This document shows positions 19,970-30,530 of a DNA stretch of 64,000 nucleotides, piece by piece. Under the pieces are notes generated by a model. That model did not search any database. It worked only from the letters and a program-made list of their open reading frames with translations, and was not told the DNA's origin. The DNA comes from Acanthosepion pharaonis (lineage: Eukaryota; Mollusca; Cephalopoda; Sepiida; Sepiidae): NCBI GenBank assembly GCA_903632075.3, contig CAHIKZ030005580.1, forward strand, positions 385,001-449,000, read 5' to 3'. The first letter of the stretch is position 1. Each line of letters starts with the position of its first letter. The position numbers and the translations under genes were made by a program.

Positions 19970-21232
19970 TCAGGTCATCCCATAAGTTCTATCCGAATTT
20001 TAACTTTTTGTTAAAATGAACGAAATTTAAAGAGTATTTTATAATGTCTAATGGAGCTGAACATTATTTTTATGTTCAGATGCGTTTAAACTGATCAAAT
20101 TTTATTTCAGGGAACAATAAAATTAAATTTTGTTTGATTAAAACCCTGCTAACATGGAAGTACCCAAGAATCATTTGAAGCACACAATTCTTTATGAGTT
20201 CAAGAAAGGAAACTCAGCAGCCGAAGTGGCTAGAAACATTCACTCAGTTTATGGAGAGGAATGTGTGAATGAAAGAACTTGCAGAAGATGGTTTGCAAAA
20301 TTCAGAGGTGGAGATTTCACCCTTGAAGATGAAGATCGAACCGGACGTCCAGTTGAGTTTGATGAATAGCTTCTTGAAGCAGCCCTTGAAGAAAATCCTG
20401 CTTTATCAGTTGAGGAATTGGCAGTGGTTCTCAGTTCAAACCATACAACTGTTCATCGTCATCTTCAACAACTTGGAAAATGGGTGCCTCATGAATTGTC
20501 TGAAAACAACCTCAAATCCCGAGTTGACATCTGCTCTTCTCTCCATTCTCGCCAACTTGTTTGACCTTTTTTGGATAGACTTGTGACTGGCAACGAAAAA
20601 TGGATCTTTCATCGAAATGTTAAGCGTCGTAGACAGTGGCTTGGTAAAGGGGAAGGACCCCAGCCACAGCCGAGAAGGGAACTTCATCGGCAAAAGGTTC
20701 TTCTTTCAATCTGGTGGGATCGCCAAGGAATAATTCACTTTGAATTCTTACCACCTAATGCAACAATTAATGCTCAAATATATTGTCAGCAATTAGAGCG
20801 TTTGAACCAAGCTTTGAGGAAACAAAAGTCCTGCTCTAGTGAATCGAAAAGAGGTGATGTTTCATCAGGACAATGCGCGACCCCACACAGCAAGAATCAC
20901 GTCACAAAAGATCGAAGAACTTGGTTGGGAGAAAATTCCTCATCCACCTTATTCTCCCGATCTTGCTCCTTCAGACTACCATTTGTTTACAGAATCATTT
21001 GGAAGAAACAGCTTTTGTAACACAGGAAGAGGTTAAAACTGACATATGTGAGTTCTTCGAATCAAAGCCAAAAGAATTTTACAGTAATGGAATTAGTAAG
21101 CTTGTTAGTTGATGGAAGGAAGTCATAGATAATCAGGAAAAATACATTGTTGATTGAATCTGTAATTAAATGTATATTTGGTCACTTTTTTTCTTTATTC
21201 AAAATTCGGAGAGAATTTATGGGATGACCTGA
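19970..21232 (+). mobile_element. mariner copy 2, full length with both TIRs
   Basis: The ends are TCAGGTCATCCCATAAGTTC (19970) and its complement finishing at 21232. They match over 30 of 32 positions. TA duplications lie at 19968-19969 and 21233-21234. The length of 1,263 bp is normal for a mariner. It shares nearly all of its sequence with the deleted copy at 1395-2346 but lacks an 18-bp segment between two ACTTGGAAAA repeats, probably lost by slippage. It sits inside a LINE-1fam relic. Confidence 0.95.
20154..21112 (+). pseudogene. mariner transposase, full span but mutated
   Basis: The start MEVPKNHLKHTILYEF is at 20154. The first helix-turn-helix is intact (residues 1-60). A TAG at 20367 stops the frame after VEFDE. 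The second helix-turn-helix region follows beyond that stop. The first catalytic aspartate has become asparagine (TGNEKWIFHRN). A frameshift near 20820 separates the WWDRQGIIHFEFLPP block from HQDNARPHTARI. The second and third aspartates lie 34 residues apart (DNARPH to PSDYHLF), the DD34D spacing of mariners. A short deletion and a further frame change near 20990 precede the C-terminus (VKTDICEFFESKPKEFYSN), ending at TGA 21110-21112. The enzyme is inactive on at least four grounds. Confidence 0.93.
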
Positions 21233-21430
21233 TAGATGGAACTTGTGAGCAACAAGAAAGTATTCAGGATAATAGAAACTAGAAAGGCATTAATACTTAG
21301 ATTAATAAGGAAAGAAGACTTTGAGGATATAACACTCAGAAGGAAATCTGTGCGTAAACTGTTCCACGATTTTGAATTAATGAATGAAAGAATGACCAAG
21401 AAATATCGTAAATGGGCAAGATGATTTGGA
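21233..21430 (+). pseudogene. LINE-1fam relic, right half, split by mariner
   Basis: It reads MELVSNKKVFRIIETRKALI, then LRLIRKEDFEDI, aligning with the RVSNEEVLRRIxTKRTLxxxIRKRQxxFLGHI block that follows FYRRML. It continues the relic interrupted at 19969. Confidence 0.75.
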
Positions 21431-21529
21431 ACTTCGTGTTTGGGCAAACACCGACGGCTTCCGGATTGTTCCGTCTACCAAATTCTATCCACAAGAGTTA
21501 GGTCAACACATGGTATAGTTTTCAGGGAC

Positions 21530-21670
21530 TTTTCAAATATTGGCCGCATGCTGGGAACGCCGGCCCAGACCGACTGCATCATGAATCGCCCTCCCGACAA
21601 AAAGGCTAGAATGATTTGACCGCGGGCCTCATGGTTGGTACGAGCTTTCTAACCACTAGGACACGCGCTT
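21530..21670 (-). repeat. tRNA-like SINE head (unassigned family)
   Basis: The minus strand from about 21668 reads GCGCGTGTCCTAGTGGTTAG, an A-box-like start, and about 35 bp later GCGGTCAAATCATTC, a weak B-box. GC-rich sequence (GCCGGCGTTCCCAGCATGCG) follows. No second copy is in the window. Confidence 0.4.
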
Positions 21671-22420
21671 ATATGAAACATATTAACACATGACATTTTC
21701 TGCCATTTTTCAAGTTCCTCATCTCCACTATCGATTTCATTTTATTCTAATTTCTTTTCTCTTATCCGAGTGTCATATTCACAAACTTGATATCTTATTT
21801 CCTTCATTTGAGCAGAGATGTAAAGGTCTACTGAACAATAGAATAACTTCATTAGGTCAGAAGGGCGAAGCATGCAAAATGTATTTCTTTTGTTATCACT
21901 TCACTGCCTACGAGTGAGATTTATCAAGTATGACTTGTTCCTAATTTCGACACGTCTACTTCCTTGTGAATTTCTTCATTTCCTTCAACCTTCCGTCCAA
22001 TCAATGTCCTTTTCTATCCTATTCTCGAATATGTTTCATTATTATTCCTATCGATTATTCTTAAACATTGATTTATTTTAATAGCACTCGCCATGGAAAC
22101 TTCCATACGGGATTTTTTTTTAAAGTCAGTGCCAGTGAAGATTAAAATTTGAATGGCTACGTTCTGCGATCGTTCTGTCAAAGATATTTTACAAATAGGC
22201 TTCTCATCCGAGTTAAATGTTGCGCTCAGTCGAGAATTTAAAATTTTAATCGAACTGGAAGAATAATAAAAAAAATAACAATAACAAAACAATAAATGTA
22301 AGTCAATTTTTAACATCTAACATGAAGTCTGTAATAAAACTTCCATACGAACTGTCGGCTGGGGTTTCAGAATACGCCGACTGTATCTCTGCAGAGGAGT
22401 CAGACCCCCTCCCTACCATT
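21671..22420. other. No recognisable feature
   Basis: AT-rich. Open frames of 69-100 codons here show no family motifs. Confidence 0.45.
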
Positions 22421-22423
22421 AAA

Positions 22424-22830
22424 TGAAGCGTCTTGGGTAAGACGATAAACTACATTCAACAGTAAGGTCTCTGATCAGGAGGTTTTGAGGAGCGTTTAAA
22501 CACCTGTTAATTGCTGGTGTTCCCAGGTCCACCCTAGCCCGGGCTGGTGCATCTGTTAGAGTCCCAGCAAAGGGCAAATAACTAGCCCCCAAACTGAGGT
22601 CAAAACACGATGAAAGTGTAAAAATAGGTTTTAGTACGAGCAATACATTTTTGTAAAAAATTATTACCAGCAATGAAATTTTGAAGAAAAAATTATTACC
22701 AGCAATACATTTTGGGAAAAAAAAATACAAAACATTATCAGCAATAAAAATACTGTCGGCATTAAATAATTCATGGAGGTTGATATGACGGAGAACGAAA
22801 CAAACCAAACCAAACCAAACCAAACTTCCG
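22424..22830 (+). repeat. Family-C dispersed repeat
   Basis: About 180 bp of head (ACGATAAACTACATTCAACA; GGTCTCTGATCAGGAGG; TTAATTGCTGGTGTTCCCAG) and an A-rich tail with repeated AATTATTACCAGCAAT, ending GGCATTAAATAAT...GATATGACG. The same order occurs at 41718-42240, 51630-51930 and, for the tail, 48900-49010. A (CAAAC)n tract closes it. The head has no clear tRNA boxes. It may be a SINE-like or LINE 3' derivative. Confidence 0.75.
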
Positions 22831-23539
22831 GTTGTTTTCCCTATAGAAAGGAAGTTGTCATTTTGCTGCAAAAAGAAATATAGAAACTTTTATTACCCCT
22901 CAAAAAAAAAAAAAAAAAAGGAAAGAGAAGACACGCTACATTTTCTCGTACATGGCCCACGTTCTAAAATTTGATCTCAGACATCAGAATTAGTTTTCCG
23001 GAGTCCTTTGGTTGTAAAGCCAACAAATTTTCAGACCACACTTCATTTGTAAATGCAAGGATTATTATTGGGCAGGCATCGTATTTAAAGCAACAACCGT
23101 CCCAAATTCATTGGCACATTTAAATTAATATATGTGTAGGCAAATATAGCAATTATTATGGGATAGATGTAGTGTAAAAAAACCTTACCCGAAATAATTA
23201 TTACATTTAAAGTATGAAATAAATATAAAAATGGAAAAAGTTTTGATGGCAAATCTATTATCAATTGCTGTATTTCTCCTATATTTGTATTTTAGAGTTT
23301 GTAAATCTATCAAATTTACCGCACGGCTTTAATGATAACATTTCCAATTCTTCGTTAAAAAGGAGAGAATTATAAAAGTTATAAAATTTAAAAAATGTAA
23401 ATTTAAATCAAAATAAAATTAAAATGATTTTAAATATTTCATTTTAAGAAGGATACTTGTTATCAAATATAGTCTCTTCACGAGTACACTTATTATTATT
23501 TTATTAAATATATTCTCTTCTCCAGTATTTTATTAAATA
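22831..23539. other. AT-rich spacer
   Basis: Poly-A at about 22900-22918 and AT-rich sequence. No gene seen. Confidence 0.45.
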
Positions 23540-23915
23540 CTAGCAGTAGAGCCCGGCGTTGCCTGGGGATGTAACAGTAAGAGATAGATCAAGTATCGAC
23601 CATCATAAAGACTGAAAAATAAAATTGACAAAGATTATTGTTTAAGGTTGACGGACACGCATGTCTTAATTAGTTTTTTTTTTTTTTTTTTACGAATTGG
23701 TCAAACCCAAACTCAAACAAAAACATTGTTTTCAATCGTTATAGATCTACCGATTGAATAGAATTTTATTATAAACAATTGTCTTTTAAAGCATTCTGAA
23801 TGTAAAAATAAAGAAAAAAGTGTGCAAGACAATAAGAAACACTACCTGCCAAAAAAAGTGAAGTTTTGTTGAAATCGGTTGAAAAATGTAGGAAATCCGA
23901 TCCCATATATAAACG

Positions 23916-23971
<56 letters not shown>

Positions 23972-23998
23972 CCTGGGTTTTATAATAAGTATAACTCG
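23540..23998 (-). mobile_element. Short non-autonomous Helitron
   Basis: On the minus strand it ends CAACGCCGGGCTCTACTGCTAG, the CTRR terminus after a GC-rich stem-loop typical of animal Helitrons (tip at 23540-23543). The opposite end contains TTATAAAACCCAGGTTG and a (TG)n tract. No coding capacity. A second copy of the 5' part lies at 24120-24281. Confidence 0.65.
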
Positions 23999-24119
23999 AT
24001 ATGAGTTGTCCTCCTTTCATTCTCGCGATGCCTCTTAATCGTGTTTTCAAATTGATTTCGTGCAAAAATAATTGTGTTTTTCCGATTTTTGCCGTTGTCA
24101 GAACCACCGCAAGGTAATT

Positions 24120-24184
24120 TTACGTAGTCCTGTGAAGTTTTGTTGAAATCTGTTGAATGTAGGAAATCCGATCCAATATATAAA

Positions 24185-24257
<73 letters not shown>

Positions 24258-24281
24258 CCTGGGTTTTATAATAAGTATGAT
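24120..24281 (-). mobile_element. Second copy of the short Helitron 5' part
   Basis: It shares with 23855-23995 the blocks GAAGTTTTGTTGAAATC, AGGAAATCCGATCC, the (CA)n tract, and ACCTGGGTTTTATAATAAGT, in the same order. The two copies lie head to tail about 270 bp apart, so a local duplication or two insertions are possible. Confidence 0.65.
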
Positions 24282-24389
24282 ATATTCTCAAATTCTCCAT
24301 GGTTTACACCGGCATGATCTGTCGCTTTTGCACACAGGAATCATTATTTCAGCCTGTACTAGCGTGACAGTTCTGATCCATACAGATGC

Positions 24390-25115
24390 CTATTCATGGC
24401 TGCACGTAATAAATGTAAGTGCTTCCTCGAAAGGGCTAAGTTTTTGCTGAGAGAATTATGCAATTTAGAGTACTTATATATTCCTCCTCCCTTCAATCAA
24501 TTTGAAGTATTAATATCTGCTAATAAAGCAGAATGTTTTACCCATAAATTCTCTTTAAACTCTACTCTTGCCTTATCTCGAAAAGCCTTTGCTGACTTTC
24601 CACTTAGAATTGAGTCTATTTTGAGTGATATGAATATAACTCCTTCCTTGGACTCTGCTATCATCCCTAATCTGGGGCCCCACAAAATATGTGGGCCTTA
24701 TGGTATCCCTGTAATAGTCCTTAAGAAATGTTCCCCCCGAACTGGTTCCTGTTATCTCTAAACTGTATAATACAATGCCTCGCTGCTTCATGATTTCGAG
24801 CTTGCTGGAAAACCTCATTTGTCTTTAAGAAATCAGTTGAATTTCCCGACCTGGTCCTTCCAACTATCGACTTATTAGCTTTCTACCTGTTTTGGTATGT
24901 TACTAGAGGCCCAAGTCAACGTGGAAGTAGTTAAGCATTTCACATCGCAGAGCCTTCTTTATGACAAACAATATGACTTTCGATTCTCTGGGTCTACTGC
25001 TGATGTATTAACAATTATTGCGGAAAGATTTAGATAAGAATGGTGAAGCACGGTCAGTTTATTGTATATCTCAAAAGCGGTGGACAAGGTTTGGGCTAGC
25101 AAACTTTATGAATTT
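24390..25115 (+). pseudogene. LINE-2fam RT, N-terminal half
   Basis: The frame from 24396 contains FADFPLRIESILSDMNITPS and LGPHKICGPYGIPVIVLKKC, the GPDGIPxxVLK motif at the start of non-LTR RT domains. In later frames come KLYN, WKTSFVFK, SNYRLISFLPVL, HRRAFFMTNN (SLLSDxQYGFR equivalent), DLDKNGEARSV, and a decayed D-x-SKAFD (ISQKRWTRFGLAN). These are RT blocks 1 to 4 in order, with at least three frame changes. The palm YADD block is not reached. Confidence 0.8.
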
Positions 25116-25153
25116 TTTTGTTTAAAACAGTAATTGAACATTGCCAAACAGAC

Positions 25154-25234
25154 ACTTCCTCTGTAGCTTAATGCTATAGTATGTCAGACTATATGACGGT
25201 TCCGTATAGAATACAGGTTCGATTCATGCCGGAC
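25154..25234 (+). pseudogene. tRNA-like sequence, probably retroposed
   Basis: CTGTAGCTTAATGCTATAGT resembles an A box with D-arm, and CAGGTTCGATTC is a good B box about 60 bp downstream. The acceptor stem does not pair convincingly and the anticodon arm is irregular, so I read it as a tRNA-derived retroposon head and not a gene. Confidence 0.45.
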
Positions 25235-25389
25235 AACACATATTTTCTATGAACTTTCTTGGGGAGTCAGGCTAGTAAATGTTGTTAATACTTTTTATTA
25301 TAAGCAAAGCATTTACTTAAATATTTGTACTTATGAAAATAACGTATAAACAGAAAATATATTAAAATAATTGTTGAATTTAGTCTCTT

Positions 25390-25395
<6 letters not shown>

Positions 25396-25432
<37 letters not shown>
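25396..25432. repeat. (TA)n microsatellite
   Basis: Uninterrupted TA dinucleotides. Confidence 0.95.
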
Positions 25433-25436
<4 letters not shown>

Positions 25437-25479
25437 TGCTGTTCGATAAAATTGACTCGCCTGATTTTTTTTACTAAAT

Positions 25480-25936
25480 GTTCTCTTCTCCGATGAAACG
25501 AAAGTTGAGCTAAATTCAAAGGATAAGCGATCTAAAATCTGAAGAAGAAGCTTTGAAAGCTCTTTTGAATTTAGTAAGTACTGTCAAGAATCCGTTCGAT
25601 ATAATGTTCTGGGGGTGCTTTTCTTTTCATGGAACTGGTTTCTTAAAACCTATTGAAAAGACCCTCAGGAGCGAGCAGTGCAAGAGAATTTTAATGTCTT
25701 GTCTGCTCCCTTCTCCTGAAAGGGTGCAAATCGACCCCAACAAGTTCATTTTTATGCAGGATAATGCTCCCTGTCACAAATCAAAATTGATGAAGGAATA
25801 CTTTGATGAGAAGCAGGTGAGTGTTATGACATGGTTGCCCCAATCTCCTGACTTCAACCCCATAGAAAACATATGGGGCATTATAAAGTACAGGCTCTCG
25901 AGAAAGCAGTTGAGCAACATGCTCTATAAGTTTTCT

Positions 25937-25940
<4 letters not shown>
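25480..25940 (+). pseudogene. Tc1-like transposase relic (DD34E)
   Basis: VLFSDETKVELNS at 25480 carries the first catalytic aspartate. A stop and frame change follow. From 25553 the frame reads FWGCFSFHGTGFLKPIE, then FIFMQDNAPCHKSKLMKEYF with the second aspartate, then LPQSPDFNPIENIWGIIKYR with the catalytic glutamate. The aspartate and glutamate are separated by 34 residues, the Tc1 spacing. The N-terminal paired-type DNA-binding region is missing. The C-terminus runs into (TA)n at 25940, so about the last 20 residues are lost. No inverted terminal repeats are recognised. Confidence 0.9.
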
Positions 25941-26005
<65 letters not shown>

Positions 26006-26332
26006 TGGATGTGTTTATGTATATATATGTCTATATAGGTGAATTTACGTTTGTATGTTTTTTTTTTTTTATGTATATACGTGCGTCTGTATATGTGTTG
26101 GTATATATGTATGTTTGTGTGTTTAGTTTATATACGCATATATATACATGCATATGTTTATGTATGTATATGTATGTATATTTATGTGTATATGTATGTA
26201 TGTGTGTATTTGTATATATGTGCATGTATGTATATATATATTTATATTTGGTTTGTTTATTTTTTACGTCGCTGTCTGGGTTGATATATTTATACTTGCC
26301 TCTCTATGCGTATATATACATATGTGTATGCG

Positions 26333-26364
<32 letters not shown>

Positions 26365-26450
26365 GGTATGTGTAGACATATATTTGTGTGTATGTGTGTA
26401 TATATGTATATATGTGTGACTGAACACTTATATCTATAGGTAGTTCTTAT
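25940..26450. repeat. (TA)n and TATG-rich low-complexity region
   Basis: Pure TA to about 26002, then degenerate TATGTATA/TGTGTA runs to about 26420. Open frames of up to 142 codons here are by-products of the repeat. Confidence 0.85.
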
Positions 26451-27407
26451 TATCTAATATATAATAAGGCATATATCGACTAATATGATAAAAATATATA
26501 TTTTTATAGATGTTTGTGGGTTTGGAATTTTCGTTTTTTATATATTAGATAATGTTATTTTTAATCATTTTTATTTATGCATATTTGCCCGTATAAGTTA
26601 TATTGTTAGCATTCGTTTAATAACACTTTCAGTCTTGAATATTTCTTGGTTGTGGTATCAGATTGTCTAGGTCAATGTATGTGGATGTGTGTACATGTAA
26701 TAATCGGTGTCTATGTGTATAGAAAATGCATGCACATTTAATTGTGTATGTATGTATGTGTTCGTTTTTGTTTTTTTTATAAAGGGCCGTGATGATGTTT
26801 CCTGTATCGTCATTTTTTTGTGTATATATCTAAATTTGTCTGGATGCTTATGTATTATAATCTGAGTGTGTTTGTATTGTTTTACGCGAGAGGTTAGCAC
26901 CCCACTCAAAGACTTGGGATTAAAATGTATACATTTTGTCGGGAAGACCAGCTGATATTAGCGTCTGTTCTAACGTAATTTCAATGAAGAAATAGATTGA
27001 ATAACATATATATATTTTCTTTTATCCTCAGTAATTTTATAATTTTAAACTTAATAGAGATTAAATTTAGATTTTAAAATTGGTAATGTTTTACTTTTAA
27101 TTTTAATATCAAATTTTATCATATAATTTAATATTTATTGGTTAGAATACATTCTATTTTAGTATATAGGTCTTAATAGCTATTATAACCTTACTTCGTT
27201 GTCAAGTTTTTTGAATTCTCATATACTAGTGTTTTGATTGGTCATTCTAGCTTATGTAACAGCGTTTTCCCTTTGTGAAGGGTCGTTAATTAATTTGAAA
27301 CTTTTAAAACCATTTATTCTATATTCAACATCATCACTTGATAAGAGACCGGGGCTGTTGAAACAAAATGCTATTTTTGTAGTGATTTTATAACATATTT
27401 AAATGAA

Positions 27408-27412
<5 letters not shown>
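26451..27412. other. No recognisable feature
   Basis: AT-rich, with no element or gene seen. Confidence 0.45.

Positions 27413-27454
<42 letters not shown>
27413..27454. repeat. (TA)n microsatellite
   Basis: Uninterrupted TA dinucleotides. Confidence 0.95.
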
Positions 27455-27456
<2 letters not shown>

Positions 27457-27610
27457 TCTTCACCAATATTCTAAAAAATATTTGGTATTTGCTATTATAA
27501 AAATAGAGGTGCTTGAACAGTAAGTTCTACCCGAGTATCATCTATAAAAAAAAGAGAAGAATTGAAAATATGTTGGGCTCAAAACATCAGCATCCTTTAT
27601 AATCTATTTA

Positions 27611-27909
27611 AATAGACACGGTGGAGTAATGGATTGAGGAATCGGAGACCCGAGTTCGAATTCCAGTCGAATCCGTTACATTCACTTACGTGCTAATACC
27701 CTTCGGAAAAGTATGAATCATCTTCTTCTCCCCTACCCAGCTATGGGTAAATAGCAGGGCAGACTGCGTTCTATAGCCTTGGATGGCAACTGGTCTACTG
27801 CAGAAAAATTGGCAAAATATTGCGGGAAAAATCTGCCTCGTCAGTCATGTATCGAAAGATACATGATCGCCTAAGCGTGTATCACGCATGGCACATAACT
27901 GATTGAACG
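27611..27909 (+). repeat. SINE-A
   Basis: A complete run from A box (GGTGGAGTAATGG), B box (GAGTTCGAATTCCAG) and central block (CCCAGCTATGGGTAAATAGC) to tail (GAAAGATACATGATCGCC, ATCACGCATGGCACATAA). A short CTATTTA on both sides (27604 and 27910) may be the target duplication. Confidence 0.9.
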
Positions 27910-28199
27910 CTATTTACTGTTTTAGAATAATAGTATTAATTAATCCAAAATCTCAAAACTATTTGTAAAATTAAATATAGAATTTTTTAGTACACTGTTG
28001 GTATATAAAATATATATTCAATATATTATTTTAGTATGATTTTACTGAAATTAACATTATCTTTTTAAATGAAAACGTTATTTTAAACAATGTATTTACA
28101 CTGATTTTGACTCATTAAAAAATTCTCAGGATTTTGTTATTGACGACACCATTTTTAGTACTTGCTTTTTAAAGAAAACAAATTTATAAAAAAATAATA

Positions 28200-28351
28200 T
28201 ATCTGGTGTCTCGTCTTCAGTCACTTACCCACCATAATAATGTCGCTTTTCTGTGCATTTCTATAAATACTTTCATGGTAATTGTTCCGATAAACAATAC
28301 GCTATTGAATGTAGACTTTATGAATTTAAGTGCAGTATTAGATAATAAAGG
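28200..28351 (+). pseudogene. LINE-2fam C-terminal fragment, left part
   Basis: SRLQSLTHHNNVAFLCI matches the SPLQPLSHRRNVASLSLFYKY block of LINE-2fam, followed by a decayed VDFMNLSAVLD (HEFKRATRLA equivalent). The SINE-A dimer interrupts it here. Confidence 0.75.
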
Positions 28352-28716
28352 AAGCACGGAGCAATGGATAGCGGAGGGCCGATTTCGTATCCATTTGCCA
28401 ATACCCTTGGGAAAAATATGAATCCTCCTTGGTAAATAGCAGGTCAGGGTTCTAAAGCCTTGGATGGTCTACAGGTCTACCGCCGAGTTCGAATTCCAGT
28501 CGAATCCATTACATTTCACTTACGTGGAAATACCCTTGGGAAATAAAATCCTATCCCCCCTCCAAGTAGAATGACCGCGTTCTATAGCCTTGGATGGCAA
28601 CTAGTCTACCGCAGAAAGAAACGACAACCTACTGCTGGGAAAAAATAATCGACCTCGTATCAAAAAGTACATGATCGCCTAAGCGTGTATCACGTATGGC
28701 ACATTATTGACTGACT
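28352..28716 (+). repeat. SINE-A dimer inside LINE-2fam
   Basis: A first partial SINE-A (A box GAGCAATGG, central block, ending GGTCTACCG near 28482) is followed by a second that starts at its B box (GAGTTCGAATTCCAG) and runs to the normal tail. An imperfect repeat, TAGATAATAAAGGAAGCA before and TAGATTAATTGCAAGGAAGC after, looks like the target duplication for the whole dimer. Confidence 0.8.
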
Positions 28717-28905
28717 AGATTAATTGCAAGGAAGCATCAATTCATAGTTGTATTGGCTAGATGCAACCGTAAGTTCTATGCTAACAGTTTGTTTTCTTGC
28801 ACTTCTCGCTAGTGAACACTCTTCCGGTTCTATGCTTTCCATCAACAATGGATTTTCAAAAAGTTAAATACAATGTCAATCATTATTTACTTTCTTCTTG
28901 ATTAC
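28717..28905 (+). pseudogene. LINE-2fam C-terminal fragment, right part
   Basis: TGGCTAGATGCAACCGTAAG and the region encoding CxFARTSR continue the LINE after the SINE, ending in AAAAAGTTAAATACAATGTC like other LINE-2fam 3' regions. Confidence 0.65.
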
Positions 28906-28964
28906 TCTTCTATTGTTTTGCTCCATAATAATAATGTTTCTCAATTTGTTCTTATATTTTTATA

Positions 28965-29215
28965 CTCACTTGTGTCTGTCTATATTTTTGAGATGCGGTA
29001 TTATGTATACTATTTAAATTATTCAGATAATTTTCCGAATATTTGTCGTCATATTTAACGTTGTACGCTCCGGTGTTTAGAATGTCGAGCTCAACCTGTA
29101 GACTGTTCTAGTTCCACGTTATCTCCTGTTAATTCCCCTGTTCAAGTTCTCAACTTCCTTAACCAGGTATTGAACTCACACTCTTTGGTTTCTGTCAGTG
29201 GATCTAACTCAGTCT
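28965..29215 (-). repeat. SINE-B, reverse orientation
   Basis: The tail ACTATTTAAATTATTCAGAT, then AGACTGTTCTAGTTCCACGT, TTAATTCCCC, AACCAGGTATTGAACTCACA and CAGTGGATCTAAC. The A box end is missing. Confidence 0.8.
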
Positions 29216-29289
29216 CGCGGATTCTCATTGCACCAAATAGAGATGTCGGTGCTCGCACCGAGGCCAGCACAACCGACTGTCGTGGGGGC

Positions 29290-29400
29290 TGCGGGCAATT
29301 TTTGTTCCCAGCCCGGGTTTACGCGCTCGGGATCCCATTTTAAAAAAAACCTTGTGTCACAACTCGTTTTAATGGGAAGACAGAGTAAATACCTAGTCTA
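29290..29400 (+). repeat. Unclassified repeat, copy 1
   Basis: CGCTCGGGATCCCATTTTA, ACCTTGTGTCACAACTC, and GGGAAGACAGAGTAAATACC recur in altered form at 30070-30150, with the same order and spacing. Confidence 0.5.
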
Positions 29401-29401
29401 C

Positions 29402-29935
29402 TTATAAGAAGAAAGCAAATGCAGGATGTGCAGGGAAGCTGATTAGAGAGTTAACCACATACTCATTGAATGTCTTAAATTGCCATCGAAACAGCTCAAG
29501 CAAGGATATAATTGGATTGCTAATAGAATCAATTGAGAAGTGTGTCGTATGTTTAGCTTCAATGTAAAAGTGAAGTCGTATGAATACCAGCCAGAGGCAG
29601 GGGTAGAAAATGAGCCACAAAGTATTGAAGGATTTCTCTGTCTCGACAAATAATGTCATTGAAGCATGAAGATCTGACCTTATTGTCATAGGTAAGGAAT
29701 ATAGCAATTTTCGAAAACTTGATTTTTCGGTTCCATGCGATACAAGAGTGATCTGTGACGCAACTGAAAAGATGGAAAAATACCAGGATCTGGCTAGAGA
29801 GTTGAAGAAGCTAGGAAACATGATTGCTAAGGTAATTCCTATAGTAACGGGAGCACTTTGAACACGATTTAGAAACTTGAAAGAGAATTTCGAGAAAATT
29901 GGAACTAAGTACAAGATTGTAGAACCGCCACTGGG
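29402..29935 (+). pseudogene. LINE-3fam C-terminal relic
   Basis: A third LINE type. In order: GKLIRELTTYSLN, HKVLKDFSVSTNNVIEA, RSDLIVIGKEYSNFRKLDFS, VPCDTRVICDATEKMEKYQD, LARELKKLGN, VIPIVTGAL, and TRFRNLKENFEKIGTKYKIV. The strings DFSVxTDxVIEARRPDLIVIDK, MEKYQDLARELKKLW and VIPIVVGALG are typical of the C-terminal, post-RT region of a LINE group common in animal genomes. Several stops and one frame change. The RT domain itself is not present. The longest open frame in this interval is on the opposite strand and is an antisense artefact. Confidence 0.7.
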
Positions 29936-30069
29936 TTGCAGCCATGGCTAAGTCTAGTTTGGACCATATCAGGACCTGCTAAGACGAGCCAAGGCCAACT
30001 TAGACCAGAACCTGACTAAGCTTTGACCAGCTTGGACATGTTATGACCAATCTTTGACCAGTGACCCTA

Positions 30070-30150
30070 TGCGGAAACGCTCGGGTTTCCCACGAAAAAC
30101 GACCTTGTGTCACATCTTAACCCCGTGGGAGTTAAGTAAATACCACCACT
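30070..30150 (+). repeat. Unclassified repeat, copy 2
   Basis: Partner of 29290-29400: CGCTCGGGTTTCCCACGAAA, ACCTTGTGTCACATCTTA, and AGTAAATACC. Confidence 0.5.
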
Positions 30151-30409
30151 AGTTGTATGGAATAATATGGTTATCGTTTTCCTCATTTGTATTGCTCTTT
30201 CTGTTATCAGTCTGAGTGTGAATCTAGAATTCTTTGTTTCGGTGTCTTTAACAAAATCGTACTTTTCTTGTCCTATTTCCGGTCTAATTCTGATGCACGC
30301 TCTATTAATCAGAATTCAGATAAGTTTCGTTATGCCGCTCATTAGGCTGATTACCGGATGGGGATAGTATTCTTTTTATATTATTCGAGCCATTGTCCGC
30401 ATCTTTATC

Positions 30410-30530
30410 TACTTATAAGAAGAAAGCAAATGCAGGATGTGTCTACTTTTACGAAGAAAGCAAATACAGGATGCGTCTACTTATAAAAGAAACAAATGCA
30501 GGATGTGTTTACTTATAAGAAGCACATGCA
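30410..30530 (+). repeat. Tandem repeat, about 36-bp unit, roughly four copies
   Basis: The unit CTACTTATAAGAAGAAAGCA + AATGCAGGATGTGT is repeated with small changes. A single further copy stands at 29398-29432, at the start of the LINE-3fam relic. Confidence 0.8.

Noticed and set aside
22419..22871. 150-codon minus-strand frame
   Set aside because: Spans a family-C repeat and its A-rich tail; no motif, and the other family-C copies do not keep the frame.
25154..25234. Functional tRNA gene
   Set aside because: A and B boxes are present but the acceptor and anticodon stems do not form convincingly.
25553..26038. Intact Tc1 transposase gene
   Set aside because: The first aspartate lies in another frame upstream of a stop, the N-terminus is absent, and the C-terminus is microsatellite translation.
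26011..26439. 142-codon cysteine/tyrosine-rich frame
   Set aside because: Produced by TATG/TGTA low-complexity sequence; shadows occur in other frames and on the other strand.
29402..29914. 170-codon minus-strand open frame, the longest in the window
   Set aside because: The opposite strand carries a clear LINE-3fam relic (MEKYQDLARELKK, VIPIVTGAL). The frame is its antisense shadow and shows no domain.
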